From Fervidobacterium sp. (GTDB lineage Bacteria > Thermotogota > Thermotogae > Thermotogales > Fervidobacteriaceae): a stretch of 16,131 nt of DNA. Below, in pieces: positions 1 to 7,011 of this stretch. The number at the start of each line of letters is the position of its first letter. Position 1 is the first letter of the stretch. Below the pieces are notes generated by a model. That model was not told where the DNA came from, did not search any database, and worked only from the letters and a program-made list of their open reading frames with translations. The DNA is taken from contig DPIB01000050.1 of the NCBI GenBank assembly GCA_003522805.1, positions 1 through 16,131 on the forward strand, written 5' to 3'. The translations under genes and the position numbers were made by a program.

Positions 1-377
1 CAAATCCATTTAGGACTTATCCTCTATCAGAAGATTACGATAAGTTCAAGATACTCTTTACCAAAGGAGTCGACTGCTATATCATCAACACAGGATTTTT
101 CATGAATAAGAAAGTGACAAAAGAAACCACGTTGGGAATACTAGAGAATCTAGTTGAGAAAAAAGCAGAGTTTGTCGAATGGTTTGGCGGTTTGAAGTTA
201 ATGAACGTGCCAGGGTTTGAGGTAAAGACTTCAGAGTATGAATATCGAGATCTATTGAAGACATCGATGCAAAAACGCATTGCATTTATTCAATCAAAAG
301 ATGTTGAGAACAATGGCTATGATAAACTTCCAGCAGAATGTGTTGAAAAGCTCCAGGCCATAGTTACACTGTTGTGA
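1..377 (+). CDS. pckA: Phosphoenolpyruvate carboxykinase (ATP-type), C-terminal part
   Basis: This is the 3' end of a gene that begins left of the window; the reading frame is open from base 3 to the TGA at 375-377, giving 124 visible residues. PEP carboxykinase converts oxaloacetate and a nucleoside triphosphate to PEP and CO2 in the cytoplasm, linking the C4 acids to gluconeogenesis. The visible part carries the family's late signature: CYIINTG followed by KKVTKETTLGILENLV aligns with the E. coli PckA segment YLVNTG...GKRISIKDTRAIIDAIL. A following VPGFEV segment matches the usual 'P..pGvd' turn. The last 50 residues (a Y-x3-L repeat, then KLPAE) resemble the C-terminal helices of ATP-dependent enzymes. 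The catalytic kinase motifs lie outside the window, so activity cannot be judged. An internal ATG at 102 is not the start, because homology continues upstream of it. The family call is fairly firm; ATP rather than GTP dependence is inferred from the style of the match. Confidence 0.72.
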   Translation, partial: NPFRTYPLSEDYDKFKILFTKGVDCYIINTGFFMNKKVTKETTLGILENLVEKKAEFVEWFGGLKLMNVPGFEVKTSEYEYRDLLKTSMQKRIAFIQSKDVENNGYDKLPAECVEKLQAIVTLL

Positions 378-441
378 TTATCAGAAGATTTCAATAACAC
401 CTTCATAACAGTAAATTTACCTATTGTTTACATCACGGTTA

Positions 442-470
442 TTGAACACAATTATACTTAGTATTAAAAT
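442..470 (+). promoter_or_regulatory. Sigma-70-type promoter of the peroxiredoxin gene
   Basis: A -35 element TTGAAC (442-447) and a -10 element TAAAAT (465-470) are separated by exactly 17 bp, which predicts a start of transcription near 477 and a leader of about 50 nt. It lies in the 149-bp gap between the PEPCK stop and the peroxiredoxin start. The -10 hexamer is exactly the spacer of the inverted repeat described next, so an occupied operator would block polymerase. The rest of the gap (378-441) shows no T-tailed hairpin for PEPCK, only a short palindrome GTAAATTTAC at 411-420. Confidence 0.6.
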
Positions 471-483
471 ATACTAAGTATAA
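452..483. promoter_or_regulatory. Fur/PerR-like operator: 13-bp inverted repeat around the -10 box
   Basis: TTATACTTAGTAT (452-464) and ATACTAAGTATAA (471-483) are perfect reverse complements separated by TAAAAT. Each arm is itself a 7-1-7 near-palindrome of the Fur-family type: TTATACT-T-AGTATTA centred at 459 and ATATACT-A-AGTATAA centred at 476, each with one broken pair. The centres are 17 bp apart. The first box differs from the B. subtilis PerR consensus TTATAATTATTATAA at three of fifteen positions. Together with the gene it precedes, a peroxide-reducing enzyme, this suggests peroxide-responsive repression. That assignment is inference; no Fur-family gene lies in the window. Confidence 0.55.
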
Positions 484-526
484 GTATGGATGTAGAAGAA
501 TAGGTTTCAAAGAGGAGGTGTTATGT

Positions 527-1174
527 ATGGGTTTTCCACTGTTAGGAGAAAGGGTTCCTGAATTTCAGGCAAAAACAACGCATGGTATGGTAAATTTCCC
601 TAAAGACTATGAAGGTAAGTGGGTAGTTCTTTTTAGCCATCCAGGTGATTTTACACCAGTTTGTACGACAGAATTTGTTGCATTTCAGAAGAGATATGGT
701 GAATTCAAGAAATTAAACACAGAATTAATCGGATTAAGCATCGACCAAGTATTTGCTCACATGAAGTGGGTTGAGTGGATAAAAGAGAATCTAGGAGTTG
801 AGATCGAATTCCCAATCATTGCAGATGATAGAGGACATATTGCGGAGATGTACGGGATGTTGCATCCTGGAAAGGGTACAAATACTGTTAGAGCGGTCTT
901 TATAGTAGATCCTAAGGGAATTCTCAGATCCATGCTCTATTATCCACAGGAACTTGGTAGGAACATGGATGAGATTCTTAGGATGGTCAGAGGGTTGCAG
1001 ATTAATGATGAGTACAAAGTTGCATTGCCTGCAAACTGGCCAAACAACGAGATTATAGGTGACGAGGTAATCATTCCAACTGCAAGTGACTGTCAGACTG
1101 CTGCAAGCAGGCTTAAGGAATATGACTGTTACGATTGGTGGTTCTGTCACAAGAAGATTGATCTGAACAAATAG
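527..1174 (+). CDS. Peroxiredoxin, archaeal/Prx6-type with C-terminal resolving cysteines
   Basis: A thiol peroxidase that reduces hydrogen peroxide and alkyl hydroperoxides in the cytoplasm using electrons from a thioredoxin-like partner. The 215-aa protein has the AhpC/TSA fold over about residues 5-160. The peroxidatic Cys46 sits in FTPVCTTEF (T43, C46, with Arg later in the fold). It has the extended C-terminal arm of the Prx6/archaeal thioredoxin-peroxidase group, which ends in Cys201 and Cys207 within the CYDWWFC motif. In Aeropyrum-type enzymes this cysteine pair forms the disulfide that regenerates the active site. An extra Cys189 is present. The start is ATG 527, because AGGAGG at 513-518 lies 8 nt upstream; a GTG at 518 is part of that ribosome-binding site. 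The gene is probably monocistronic, with its own promoter and operator upstream and a strong terminator at 1202-1231. The length matches Thermotogae homologues as I recall them. Confidence 0.93.
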   Translation: MGFPLLGERVPEFQAKTTHGMVNFPKDYEGKWVVLFSHPGDFTPVCTTEFVAFQKRYGEFKKLNTELIGLSIDQVFAHMKWVEWIKENLGVEIEFPIIADDRGHIAEMYGMLHPGKGTNTVRAVFIVDPKGILRSMLYYPQELGRNMDEILRMVRGLQINDEYKVALPANWPNNEIIGDEVIIPTASDCQTAASRLKEYDCYDWWFCHKKIDLNK

Positions 1175-1201
1175 TGGATATGCGAGATAGAAGTAGTTTA
1201 T

Positions 1202-1231
1202 AAAAAAGCGAGGGACAAACCCTCGCTTTTT
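1202..1231. terminator. Bidirectional intrinsic terminator between convergent genes
   Basis: A 7-bp GC-rich stem, GCGAGGG (1208-1214) with CCCTCGC (1220-1226), closes a 5-nt loop. It is flanked by six A on the left and five T on the right, so it reads as a rho-independent terminator on both strands. On the + strand it ends the peroxiredoxin transcript. On the - strand it ends the glycogen phosphorylase transcript, whose TAA stop (1230-1232) overlaps its edge. Confidence 0.88.
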
Positions 1232-3731
1232 ATTCAAATACTTTCTTGGTCTTCCATATATCTCTTACGTATTCTTCAATCGTCCTGTCACTAGAGAATT
1301 TCCCGCTACGTGCTATGTTTAACACTGCCTTCTTGTTCCATTGTAGTTTGTCTTGATACAATTGTTCAGCCCTTTCCTGGGTTTTCACATATGAATCGAA
1401 ATCAGCAAGAATGAAATACTGATCTGGCATTGGTGCATATTTTCCATACAATAGTGTCTCGTATATATCCTCGAATAGTTCAGGGTTTTCTGGGCTGAAA
1501 TATCCATTCTTGATCATATCGAGTACCTCTCTTATCCTTTCATCCTGGAGATATATACCAAATGGATTGTATCTTCCTTCCTTTTTTGCTTGCGCAATCT
1601 CTTCTGCCTTCAAACCGAAGATGAAGATATTATCTTCTCCCACTTCTTTCATTATTTCAACATTTGCGCCATCCAATGTGCCGATTGTTAATGCACCGTT
1701 TATCATGAATTTCATGTTGCCTGTACCAGATGCTTCAGTACCTGCCGTTGATATTTGCTCACTTATGTTTGCCGAGGGAATTATGATTTGCGCTAGTGAG
1801 ACATTGTAGTTTGGAATGAAAACAACTTTCAGATATTTACTGACTGCCGGATCATTATTTATAACATCGGCCACACTGTTTATTAATTTTATTATCAGTT
1901 TTGCCATTCTATAACCCGGTGCTGATTTTCCAGCAAATATGAATGTCCTCGGTACCGATGGCCTTTTTCCAGACCTTATTTCGTTGTATAGGAATATTAT
2001 ATGGAATACATTTAGTAGCTGTCGTTTATACTCATGTATTCTCTTTATTTGTATATCAAAGAGAGATTCAGGGTCAATTCTTACGTTAAGCTTTTCTCTT
2101 ATAAATCTTGCCAGTCTGTCCTTATTCTGGCTCTTTACCTGTGCAAAATTTTCTAGAAATTGTTCATCATCCACGAAATCTTCTAGTTTCCTCAATCCGT
2201 AAAGATTGGTTGTCCAACCATCACCGATGACTTCAGTCACAAGCTTGGCTAGTGGTGCATTGCATTCCAAAATCCATTTTCTTTGTGTCACTCCGTTTGT
2301 CTTGTTGTTGAACTTCTCAGGTGACATTTCGTAGAAATCTTTGAGTATGCTCTTTCTAAGTATTTCTGTGTGCAATTCGGAAACACCATTTATTGAAAAG
2401 GCCCCCATCGAACACAGGTTTGCCATCCGTATTTTTTTGACATTTCCTTCTTCAAAGATAGATATATTTACTATTTTTTGGAGGTTACCATTGAATTTCC
2501 TCCCCACTTCTTTCAGAAATCTTGCGTTTATTTCATCTATTATTTGATAATGTCGAGGTAACATGTGTTGGAAAAGCGGTACTTCCCATTTCTCTAGTGC
2601 TTCGGGCATAATCGTATGGTTTGTGTAAGCAATAGTATTTCTGACGATATTCCACGCATCTTCCCAGCTGTATCCTTCTTCATCAAGTAATATTCTCATC
2701 AGCTCAGGAATGGCGAGAGCTGGGTGTGTGTCATTAAGCTGAATCACTTCAGATAATGCAAGCTTCTTTAGATCATTCCCAAATCGAGTTTTGTGTCTTC
2801 TGATTATATCTTGTATCGCCGCACTCACAAAAAAGTACTCTTGTCTCAAGCGCAATTCCCTACCTTGATAAAATGCGTCGTTGGGATAAAGCACTTTGCA
2901 AAGTACTTCAGCTGCATTTTGTTCGTGCACTGCCTTTTCATAATTACCTTTCTCAAACTCGCTGAAATTAAACTCGTTGATAGCTTTTGGTTGCCAAAGC
3001 CTCAGTACGGATACTATCTCACTGTTATACCCAGTTACGTAAATATCGTATGGGATAGCTAGGATGTCGTGAGTATCAATCCAGGTGAATCTAAGTTTAC
3101 CATTTTCATCTTTATATGCTTCTGATCTCCCAAAGAATTTCACAGTCAATGTTTCTTCCACTTTTGGGAATTCCCAAGGATACCCGTTCTTCATCCAGTC
3201 ATCTGGTACTTCTTTCTGGAACCCGTCTTCTATGACTTGTTTGAAAAGCCCGTATTGATATCTGATGGAATAACCATAAGAAATATAACCAAGTGTTGCA
3301 AGTGAGTCGAGAAAACATGCTGCCAATCTACCTAATCCACCATTTCCAAGTGCTGCGTCTTCTTCAAGCATTGCTAGTTCATCAAGAGTCAGTTCATACT
3401 TGTCGAGTAGCTCCTTTACTTCTCGTTCGACTTGCAAATTCAATATGTTGTTATATAATAATCGTCCTATCAAAAATTCCATCGATAGGTAGTTCACTAT
3501 TTTTAAATCTTTACGATTAAATATTATTTTGTCGGTGTTCAACCATTTTTCGGCGATCATATCTTTGATAGAATACGATAACGCAAGGTATTTTTGAAGT
3601 ATAGTTGCACGTTCTTCAGATTGGGCAAGAGTATGGTTAAGGTGATACTGAAACTGTGACTTTATCTTTTGACTACTTTTTGACCTTTTCTCCACTTCCT
3701 TGCACCCCTTCTCGATCATGAGTTTTGTCAT
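1230..3731 (-). CDS. glgP: Glycogen/alpha-glucan phosphorylase
   Basis: Cytoplasmic PLP enzyme that phosphorolyses the non-reducing ends of glycogen, starch or maltodextrin to glucose-1-phosphate. It is a GT35 family member of 833 aa, close to the usual 800-850. The N-terminal domain has the canonical EEDAALGNGGLGRLAACFLD segment and QLNDTHPALAIPEL. The PLP-binding lysine is Lys674 in EASGTGNMK (rabbit muscle Lys680), followed by GTLDGANVEI. The N-terminus KSQFQYHLNHTL resembles the animal enzymes more than E. coli MalP. The start is uncertain. ATG 3731 has no clear ribosome-binding site; ATG 3719 or GTG 3695 (preceded by GAAGGGG, 9 nt spacing) are alternatives that trim 4 or 12 residues. The gene is last in a run of - strand genes but sits behind a 190-bp gap with its own promoter candidate and a LacI-type site. 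It ends in the bidirectional terminator. Glycogen versus maltodextrin preference cannot be read from the sequence. Confidence 0.95.
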   Translation of the reverse strand: MTKLMIEKGCKEVEKRSKSSQKIKSQFQYHLNHTLAQSEERATILQKYLALSYSIKDMIAEKWLNTDKIIFNRKDLKIVNYLSMEFLIGRLLYNNILNLQVEREVKELLDKYELTLDELAMLEEDAALGNGGLGRLAACFLDSLATLGYISYGYSIRYQYGLFKQVIEDGFQKEVPDDWMKNGYPWEFPKVEETLTVKFFGRSEAYKDENGKLRFTWIDTHDILAIPYDIYVTGYNSEIVSVLRLWQPKAINEFNFSEFEKGNYEKAVHEQNAAEVLCKVLYPNDAFYQGRELRLRQEYFFVSAAIQDIIRRHKTRFGNDLKKLALSEVIQLNDTHPALAIPELMRILLDEEGYSWEDAWNIVRNTIAYTNHTIMPEALEKWEVPLFQHMLPRHYQIIDEINARFLKEVGRKFNGNLQKIVNISIFEEGNVKKIRMANLCSMGAFSINGVSELHTEILRKSILKDFYEMSPEKFNNKTNGVTQRKWILECNAPLAKLVTEVIGDGWTTNLYGLRKLEDFVDDEQFLENFAQVKSQNKDRLARFIREKLNVRIDPESLFDIQIKRIHEYKRQLLNVFHIIFLYNEIRSGKRPSVPRTFIFAGKSAPGYRMAKLIIKLINSVADVINNDPAVSKYLKVVFIPNYNVSLAQIIIPSANISEQISTAGTEASGTGNMKFMINGALTIGTLDGANVEIMKEVGEDNIFIFGLKAEEIAQAKKEGRYNPFGIYLQDERIREVLDMIKNGYFSPENPELFEDIYETLLYGKYAPMPDQYFILADFDSYVKTQERAEQLYQDKLQWNKKAVLNIARSGKFSSDRTIEEYVRDIWKTKKVFE

Positions 3732-3782
3732 TTTTGCTGTTTGTTTGCATCAAAACTCTGCTTTTCTCACTCGACTTTCAAT

Positions 3783-3792
3783 GAACCGTTTC
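3783..3792. promoter_or_regulatory. LacI-family operator-like core GAACCGTTTC upstream of glgP
   Basis: The 10-bp core reads GAA-A-CG-G-TTC on the - strand, a GAANCGNTTC palindrome around a central CG, as in PurR, GalR and CcpA sites. Symmetry does not extend beyond the core. It lies about 15-25 bp downstream of the predicted start of transcription, a repressing position. The window encodes a LacI-family protein at 7012-8013, but the link between the two is speculative. Confidence 0.3.
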
Positions 3793-3813
3793 CAAGGAAA
3801 TACCATAGTAAAG

Positions 3814-3840
3814 TCTATACCAAAAGTAGTAAAAAGTCAA
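3814..3840 (-). promoter_or_regulatory. Candidate promoter of glgP
   Basis: On the - strand TTGACT (3835-3840) is followed after 15 bp by TATAGA (3814-3819), which is preceded by TGG and so gives an extended -10 (TGnTATAGA). The spacer is short, which the extended -10 could offset. Predicted start of transcription is near 3807, with a leader of about 75-110 nt. The 190-bp gap 3732-3921 also holds an imperfect hairpin, AACCAG (3872-3877) with CTGGTT (3901-3906) and an inner TTAA/TTAA pairing, just after the upstream gene. It lacks a T tract, so it is a weak terminator candidate at best. Confidence 0.4.
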
Positions 3841-3921
3841 ACAATCTCATTTGGTGCAAATAAACACGAATAACCAGGTTTAATTATGTGATATGCTTAA
3901 CTGGTTACTGTAACAACTGGG

Positions 3922-4437
3922 TTAGATGAAGAAATCCGTAAGTTCTGGATGGATCTCTACATCGAATTCTTCTTCTAGAAATTCCTCATCGAAGTAGGAT
4001 TTGAAGAATCTCTTAAGTGTTGCCGTAACCAATTGTGGTAGGGTCATATCCTCTGTTAAAGATCTGTTCAGAATAGAATAGATCAAGCTTTGATCTACGG
4101 AGACTATGACAACTGGGTCGTTTTCGTCTATTTCGAGTGCTTCCGTATCGACAATGTGCAGTACCTCTTCCAAGTTCAATTCTGACTGGTTGTCCTGACT
4201 CATTAACCATTCGATGGGTTCATCAACCGAGATAAAACCGATTAATTTAAGAGAGGGAATTCTATCATTATCAGTAGGTTCGTAGAATTCTATCCTATAG
4301 GTTCCATAGTAAGGACTGTTGATGAAATTGATCTGTAGTCTTGTGTTTACTTTTGATATTTCATTTAGTATCTTTGATAAGTTGCCCTTTTCGTCTTTCC
4401 TTATGTATGTTACATTTACCCCATCGACAAATCTCAT
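3922..4437 (-). CDS. Uncharacterised acidic 171-aa protein
   Basis: I do not recognise this protein. It is cytoplasmic by appearance, with no signal peptide or membrane segment. It looks like an alpha/beta protein: residues 1-75 are strand-rich with a GTYRIEFYEP stretch. Residues about 85-120 form an acidic linker (SELNLEEV, TEALEIDENDP), and the C-terminal part has a helix LVTATLKRFFKSYF followed by a very acidic tail (DEEFLEEEFDVEIHPE). The start is the ATG at 4437, because AGGAGG (4445-4450) stands 7 nt upstream; a longer reading from 4464 would run through that ribosome-binding site. It lies 49 nt downstream of the DUF457 gene and is probably the last gene of the cinA operon. Nothing in the sequence gives an enzymatic motif; a binding or scaffold role is possible but not shown. 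Confidence 0.8.
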   Translation of the reverse strand: MRFVDGVNVTYIRKDEKGNLSKILNEISKVNTRLQINFINSPYYGTYRIEFYEPTDNDRIPSLKLIGFISVDEPIEWLMSQDNQSELNLEEVLHIVDTEALEIDENDPVVIVSVDQSLIYSILNRSLTEDMTLPQLVTATLKRFFKSYFDEEFLEEEFDVEIHPELTDFFI

Positions 4438-4486
4438 ATGCCTTCCTCCTTTATTTGCCGTCATTTTGTGTGTTGATCTTACTTGT

Positions 4487-5038
4487 CTATTTCAGTTTGA
4501 ATATTTTTAGAGGTTTCTTATAATAATCTGCTACCATATGTACCATTACTCCGCAAAAACCACAGATTCCTATAAAGAGTGGGATCTTACTCATTCTGTA
4601 AGAAAAGAGGTACAACATTAAGCCATATATAGCTGCAAATGTAATTGAGTGTGCAAACCCTCTGTGTGAGAATAGAGGGAGTGACAAGAACAAGTTAACT
4701 ACACCTATACCTATTAACATCGAAAGAAATATAGATATTGGCATCAACAGTATTGCCGGAATAGCAGCAACTGTTGATAGTTTTTCGTAGATAAAAGAGT
4801 AGAAAATGTAAATGGCAAAGCCAAGCGAAAGTGCTTTGGTAAAAGCCCTCAAAGGTGCACTGTTACTGTCTAGGTCTGGTAAATCGCTCCCAAAGACAAA
4901 AAACACATAACCAATTGATAAGTCAATTACACCGGGGCTGAATTCCTTCCCCAACAAAACTGTTATGAGGTTGTAGACTAAGACAAAAACGGGATAAGTA
5001 AATACACCTAGCTTTAAGTGTGTTGAAAGATTTGGCAT
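4487..5038 (-). CDS. DUF457-type membrane-bound metal-dependent hydrolase
   Basis: Integral membrane protein of 183 aa with about five hydrophobic segments (roughly 10-29, 40-50, 70-85, 90-120 and 135-165). It has the conserved polar signature of the DUF457/YdjM family of putative membrane-bound metal-dependent hydrolases: His7 near the N-terminus, GSDLPDLDS (Asp52, Asp55, Asp57), SHRGFAHS (His125, Arg126, His130) and a late H-x3-D (His167, Asp171). The His/Asp set would sit at the membrane face and probably binds metal. The substrate of this family is not established; members are suspected to act on lipids. The start is ATG 5038 with GAGGT 6 nt upstream; the TTG directly before it is less likely. 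It follows the M48 protease gene by 19 nt, so the two are surely co-transcribed, which suggests a shared role at the membrane. Confidence 0.82.
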   Translation of the reverse strand: MPNLSTHLKLGVFTYPVFVLVYNLITVLLGKEFSPGVIDLSIGYVFFVFGSDLPDLDSNSAPLRAFTKALSLGFAIYIFYSFIYEKLSTVAAIPAILLMPISIFLSMLIGIGVVNLFLSLPLFSHRGFAHSITFAAIYGLMLYLFSYRMSKIPLFIGICGFCGVMVHMVADYYKKPLKIFKLK

Positions 5039-5057
5039 CAAACTACCTCACTTTTCC

Positions 5058-6044
5058 TTAATTAACGCCATCAGTTCTCAGATTCTCAATGGCTTTTATA
5101 CGCTCATCTATTGAAGGATATGTACCAATTATTCTACCAAACTTCTTGGATGTTTCTTTACAATTAGGTTGTGAAAAGAAGAGATGCTGCATGAAGAAAT
5201 AGTCATTTTCCACTTTTTGGCAGTTGTTCTTGACCTTTTTAAGCGCTTCTATTACTGCTGTCTTACTTGTTTTTGAGACTGCATACCGATCAGCATCAAA
5301 TTCTTTTCGTACACTGACAAACAAATTAGATAGAAAGCTTATTGGAAAAAACATAAAAGACGTAACTGTAATGAGCATAGTTATAACAAAGTCTGTACGA
5401 ACATATTCCTTTATTGAGTGATTTTCTGCTTTCTTGATCTTTTCGTTGAGTTTCTTGATTTTCCGTGTCGCCAATGTGAAGGTAAGAAATGGGCTACCGA
5501 AAGTTCCACTGACACTAGTCATGTAGTCTGTTTCTCTCTTTATTATATGGTACATCTCATGATAAAGGACAGCCTTCATTTCTTCTTTGGTAAGTTGTTC
5601 TAATGCACCGGTTGTAATGCAGATTACATGATCATGTGACCTCATACCAACTGATAATGCGTTGATACTTGGAGAAGGAATTATCATAATTTCCAAGTCT
5701 TCTTCATATTCCGCATCTTTCTTAACACTAGAAAGTATCGTGCTGAGTTCATCAGAGGTTTCTACTGGTAAGAATTCTCTTGAATGTTCTGGTTCTGATG
5801 AATAAGCATTGACAACCTTGGTTATTGTTCTTGTTACGACAGACAAACCAAGGATTACTTGGAAAGCTGATAGAATAAAGAACAATAAACCAAATAACAC
5901 AGGGATTCCTAACAGCATATCCAACAGAATACCCAGAAAGGTTGACAGTGTTACAAAAAGTATAGATACTAAATAACTCGACAACTTATTAGTCACTTTA
6001 TCTATCTCTTGCAAGCTTAAGCCATTAACTTTGCTTGTCTTCAA
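5058..6044 (-). CDS. M48-family membrane zinc metalloprotease (HtpX-like)
   Basis: Membrane protease of the HtpX/Ste24 superfamily, which degrades or trims misfolded membrane proteins. From the TTG at 6044 it has 328 aa. Two transmembrane segments lie at about 22-75. The catalytic HEMYH zinc site is at 162-166, a hydrophobic pair lies around 220-245, and the third zinc ligand is Glu248 in RKEFDADRYA. The C-terminal TYPSIDERIKAI matches the conserved 'hPp..eRi..L' end of HtpX. The start is not certain. TTG 6044 has GGAG 9 nt upstream, while an in-frame TTG at 6059 has no ribosome-binding site. Either way the gene overlaps the 3' end of ddl (by 20 or 35 bases) and is likely translationally coupled to it. 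It is less similar to E. coli HtpX than typical orthologues, so I give no gene symbol. Confidence 0.88.
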   Translation of the reverse strand: MKTSKVNGLSLQEIDKVTNKLSSYLVSILFVTLSTFLGILLDMLLGIPVLFGLLFFILSAFQVILGLSVVTRTITKVVNAYSSEPEHSREFLPVETSDELSTILSSVKKDAEYEEDLEIMIIPSPSINALSVGMRSHDHVICITTGALEQLTKEEMKAVLYHEMYHIIKRETDYMTSVSGTFGSPFLTFTLATRKIKKLNEKIKKAENHSIKEYVRTDFVITMLITVTSFMFFPISFLSNLFVSVRKEFDADRYAVSKTSKTAVIEALKKVKNNCQKVENDYFFMQHLFFSQPNCKETSKKFGRIIGTYPSIDERIKAIENLRTDGVN

Positions 6045-6975
6045 TGCTAGACACTCCAATCTTTGAATGGAAGTCTCTATACGCTTCCAACACTATTCTA
6101 TTCACAAGTTCTTCAAATTCTATTCCATACGCTTTAGCAGACATAGGCAAATCGCTAAGGTCTGTCATCCCTGGCAATGTATTCACTTCTAGAAAATAGA
6201 ACATGTTGTTACTTACTATACCATCTATTCTTGCAAAATGTTTACAACCAAGCCTTTTGTAGATGTTTAAGGCTGTTTTCTCGGTCATTTCCGTCACCAT
6301 CTTGCCGATTTGCGCAGGTATGATGAACTCGGTAAGACCATCCGTGTATTTTGCTTCGTAATCGTAGAATTCTTTCTTAGGTCTTATCTCTAGGATTGGT
6401 AAAACAATAGGTCGAGAATCTATATCGATTACAGAAATAGTTATTTCCGTACCTTTGATGTACTCTTGCAAAATTACTTCGCTGCATTTTTTTAGTTCCA
6501 TCCTAGCAAACTTCCTCAATTCTTCGATACTGTAACATATATGAATACCTATACTTGAACCTTCTCTGCGGGGTTTTACAACGCAAGGTATTTCAAAATC
6601 TTCTATTGCTTCCTCATAATTATTTTCTGTTATCATTGTATATCTAGGTATATTCACCAAGTCGCTGACAAGCAAATTGCATAGATACTTATCAAAAGCT
6701 ACTACACTTGTCTCTACGCCAGAACCTGTGTATGGTATTCCAACCGCATCTAAAATCGCTTGTATTCTCCCATCCTCACCGAATGTTCCGTGTAGAATAT
6801 TAAAAAGAACATCATATGTTTTGAGTTTGCCCAGATCATAAATTATATCATAACCTACATCTATCTCATCAACATCATGTCCGGATCTTCTTAAAGCTTG
6901 TGCTATTCTTTTGCCACTTCTTAGTGAAATCTCCCTCTCTCTAGATATTCCGCCCATTAACACCGCAATTTGCAT
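6025..6975 (-). CDS. ddl: D-alanine--D-alanine ligase
   Basis: ATP-grasp enzyme joining two D-alanines for the peptidoglycan stem peptide, in the cytoplasm. The 316 aa match the compact DdlB type. Visible motifs are MGGISREREISLRSG (Glu13 equals the first-site Glu15 of E. coli DdlB), HGTFGEDG, EGSSIGI (the serine of the Ser-Tyr-Glu triad), FYDYEAKY (Tyr216 equivalent, typical of D-Ala rather than D-Lac ligases) and the metal-binding FLEVNTLPGMT. The start ATG 6975 has AGGAGG 6 nt upstream. It follows the lacI-type gene by 36 nt and overlaps the M48 protease gene, so it is inside the operon. Pairing of a wall-precursor enzyme with a membrane protease fits an envelope-maintenance theme. Confidence 0.95.
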   Translation of the reverse strand: MQIAVLMGGISREREISLRSGKRIAQALRRSGHDVDEIDVGYDIIYDLGKLKTYDVLFNILHGTFGEDGRIQAILDAVGIPYTGSGVETSVVAFDKYLCNLLVSDLVNIPRYTMITENNYEEAIEDFEIPCVVKPRREGSSIGIHICYSIEELRKFARMELKKCSEVILQEYIKGTEITISVIDIDSRPIVLPILEIRPKKEFYDYEAKYTDGLTEFIIPAQIGKMVTEMTEKTALNIYKRLGCKHFARIDGIVSNNMFYFLEVNTLPGMTDLSDLPMSAKAYGIEFEELVNRIVLEAYRDFHSKIGVSSIEDKQS

Positions 6976-7011
6976 GTGAAACCTCCTAGCAAACGAGTAT
7001 ATTCAAATACG

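Noticed and set aside
102..104. ATG as the start of a small 91-aa gene
   Set aside because: The frame is open to the left edge, and the PEPCK match (CYIINTG) starts upstream of this codon, so it is an internal methionine.
791..1237. A 148-codon open frame on the - strand opposite the peroxiredoxin gene
   Set aside because: It is antisense to a gene with intact catalytic motifs, crosses the terminator, and its translation has no recognisable domain or ribosome-binding site.
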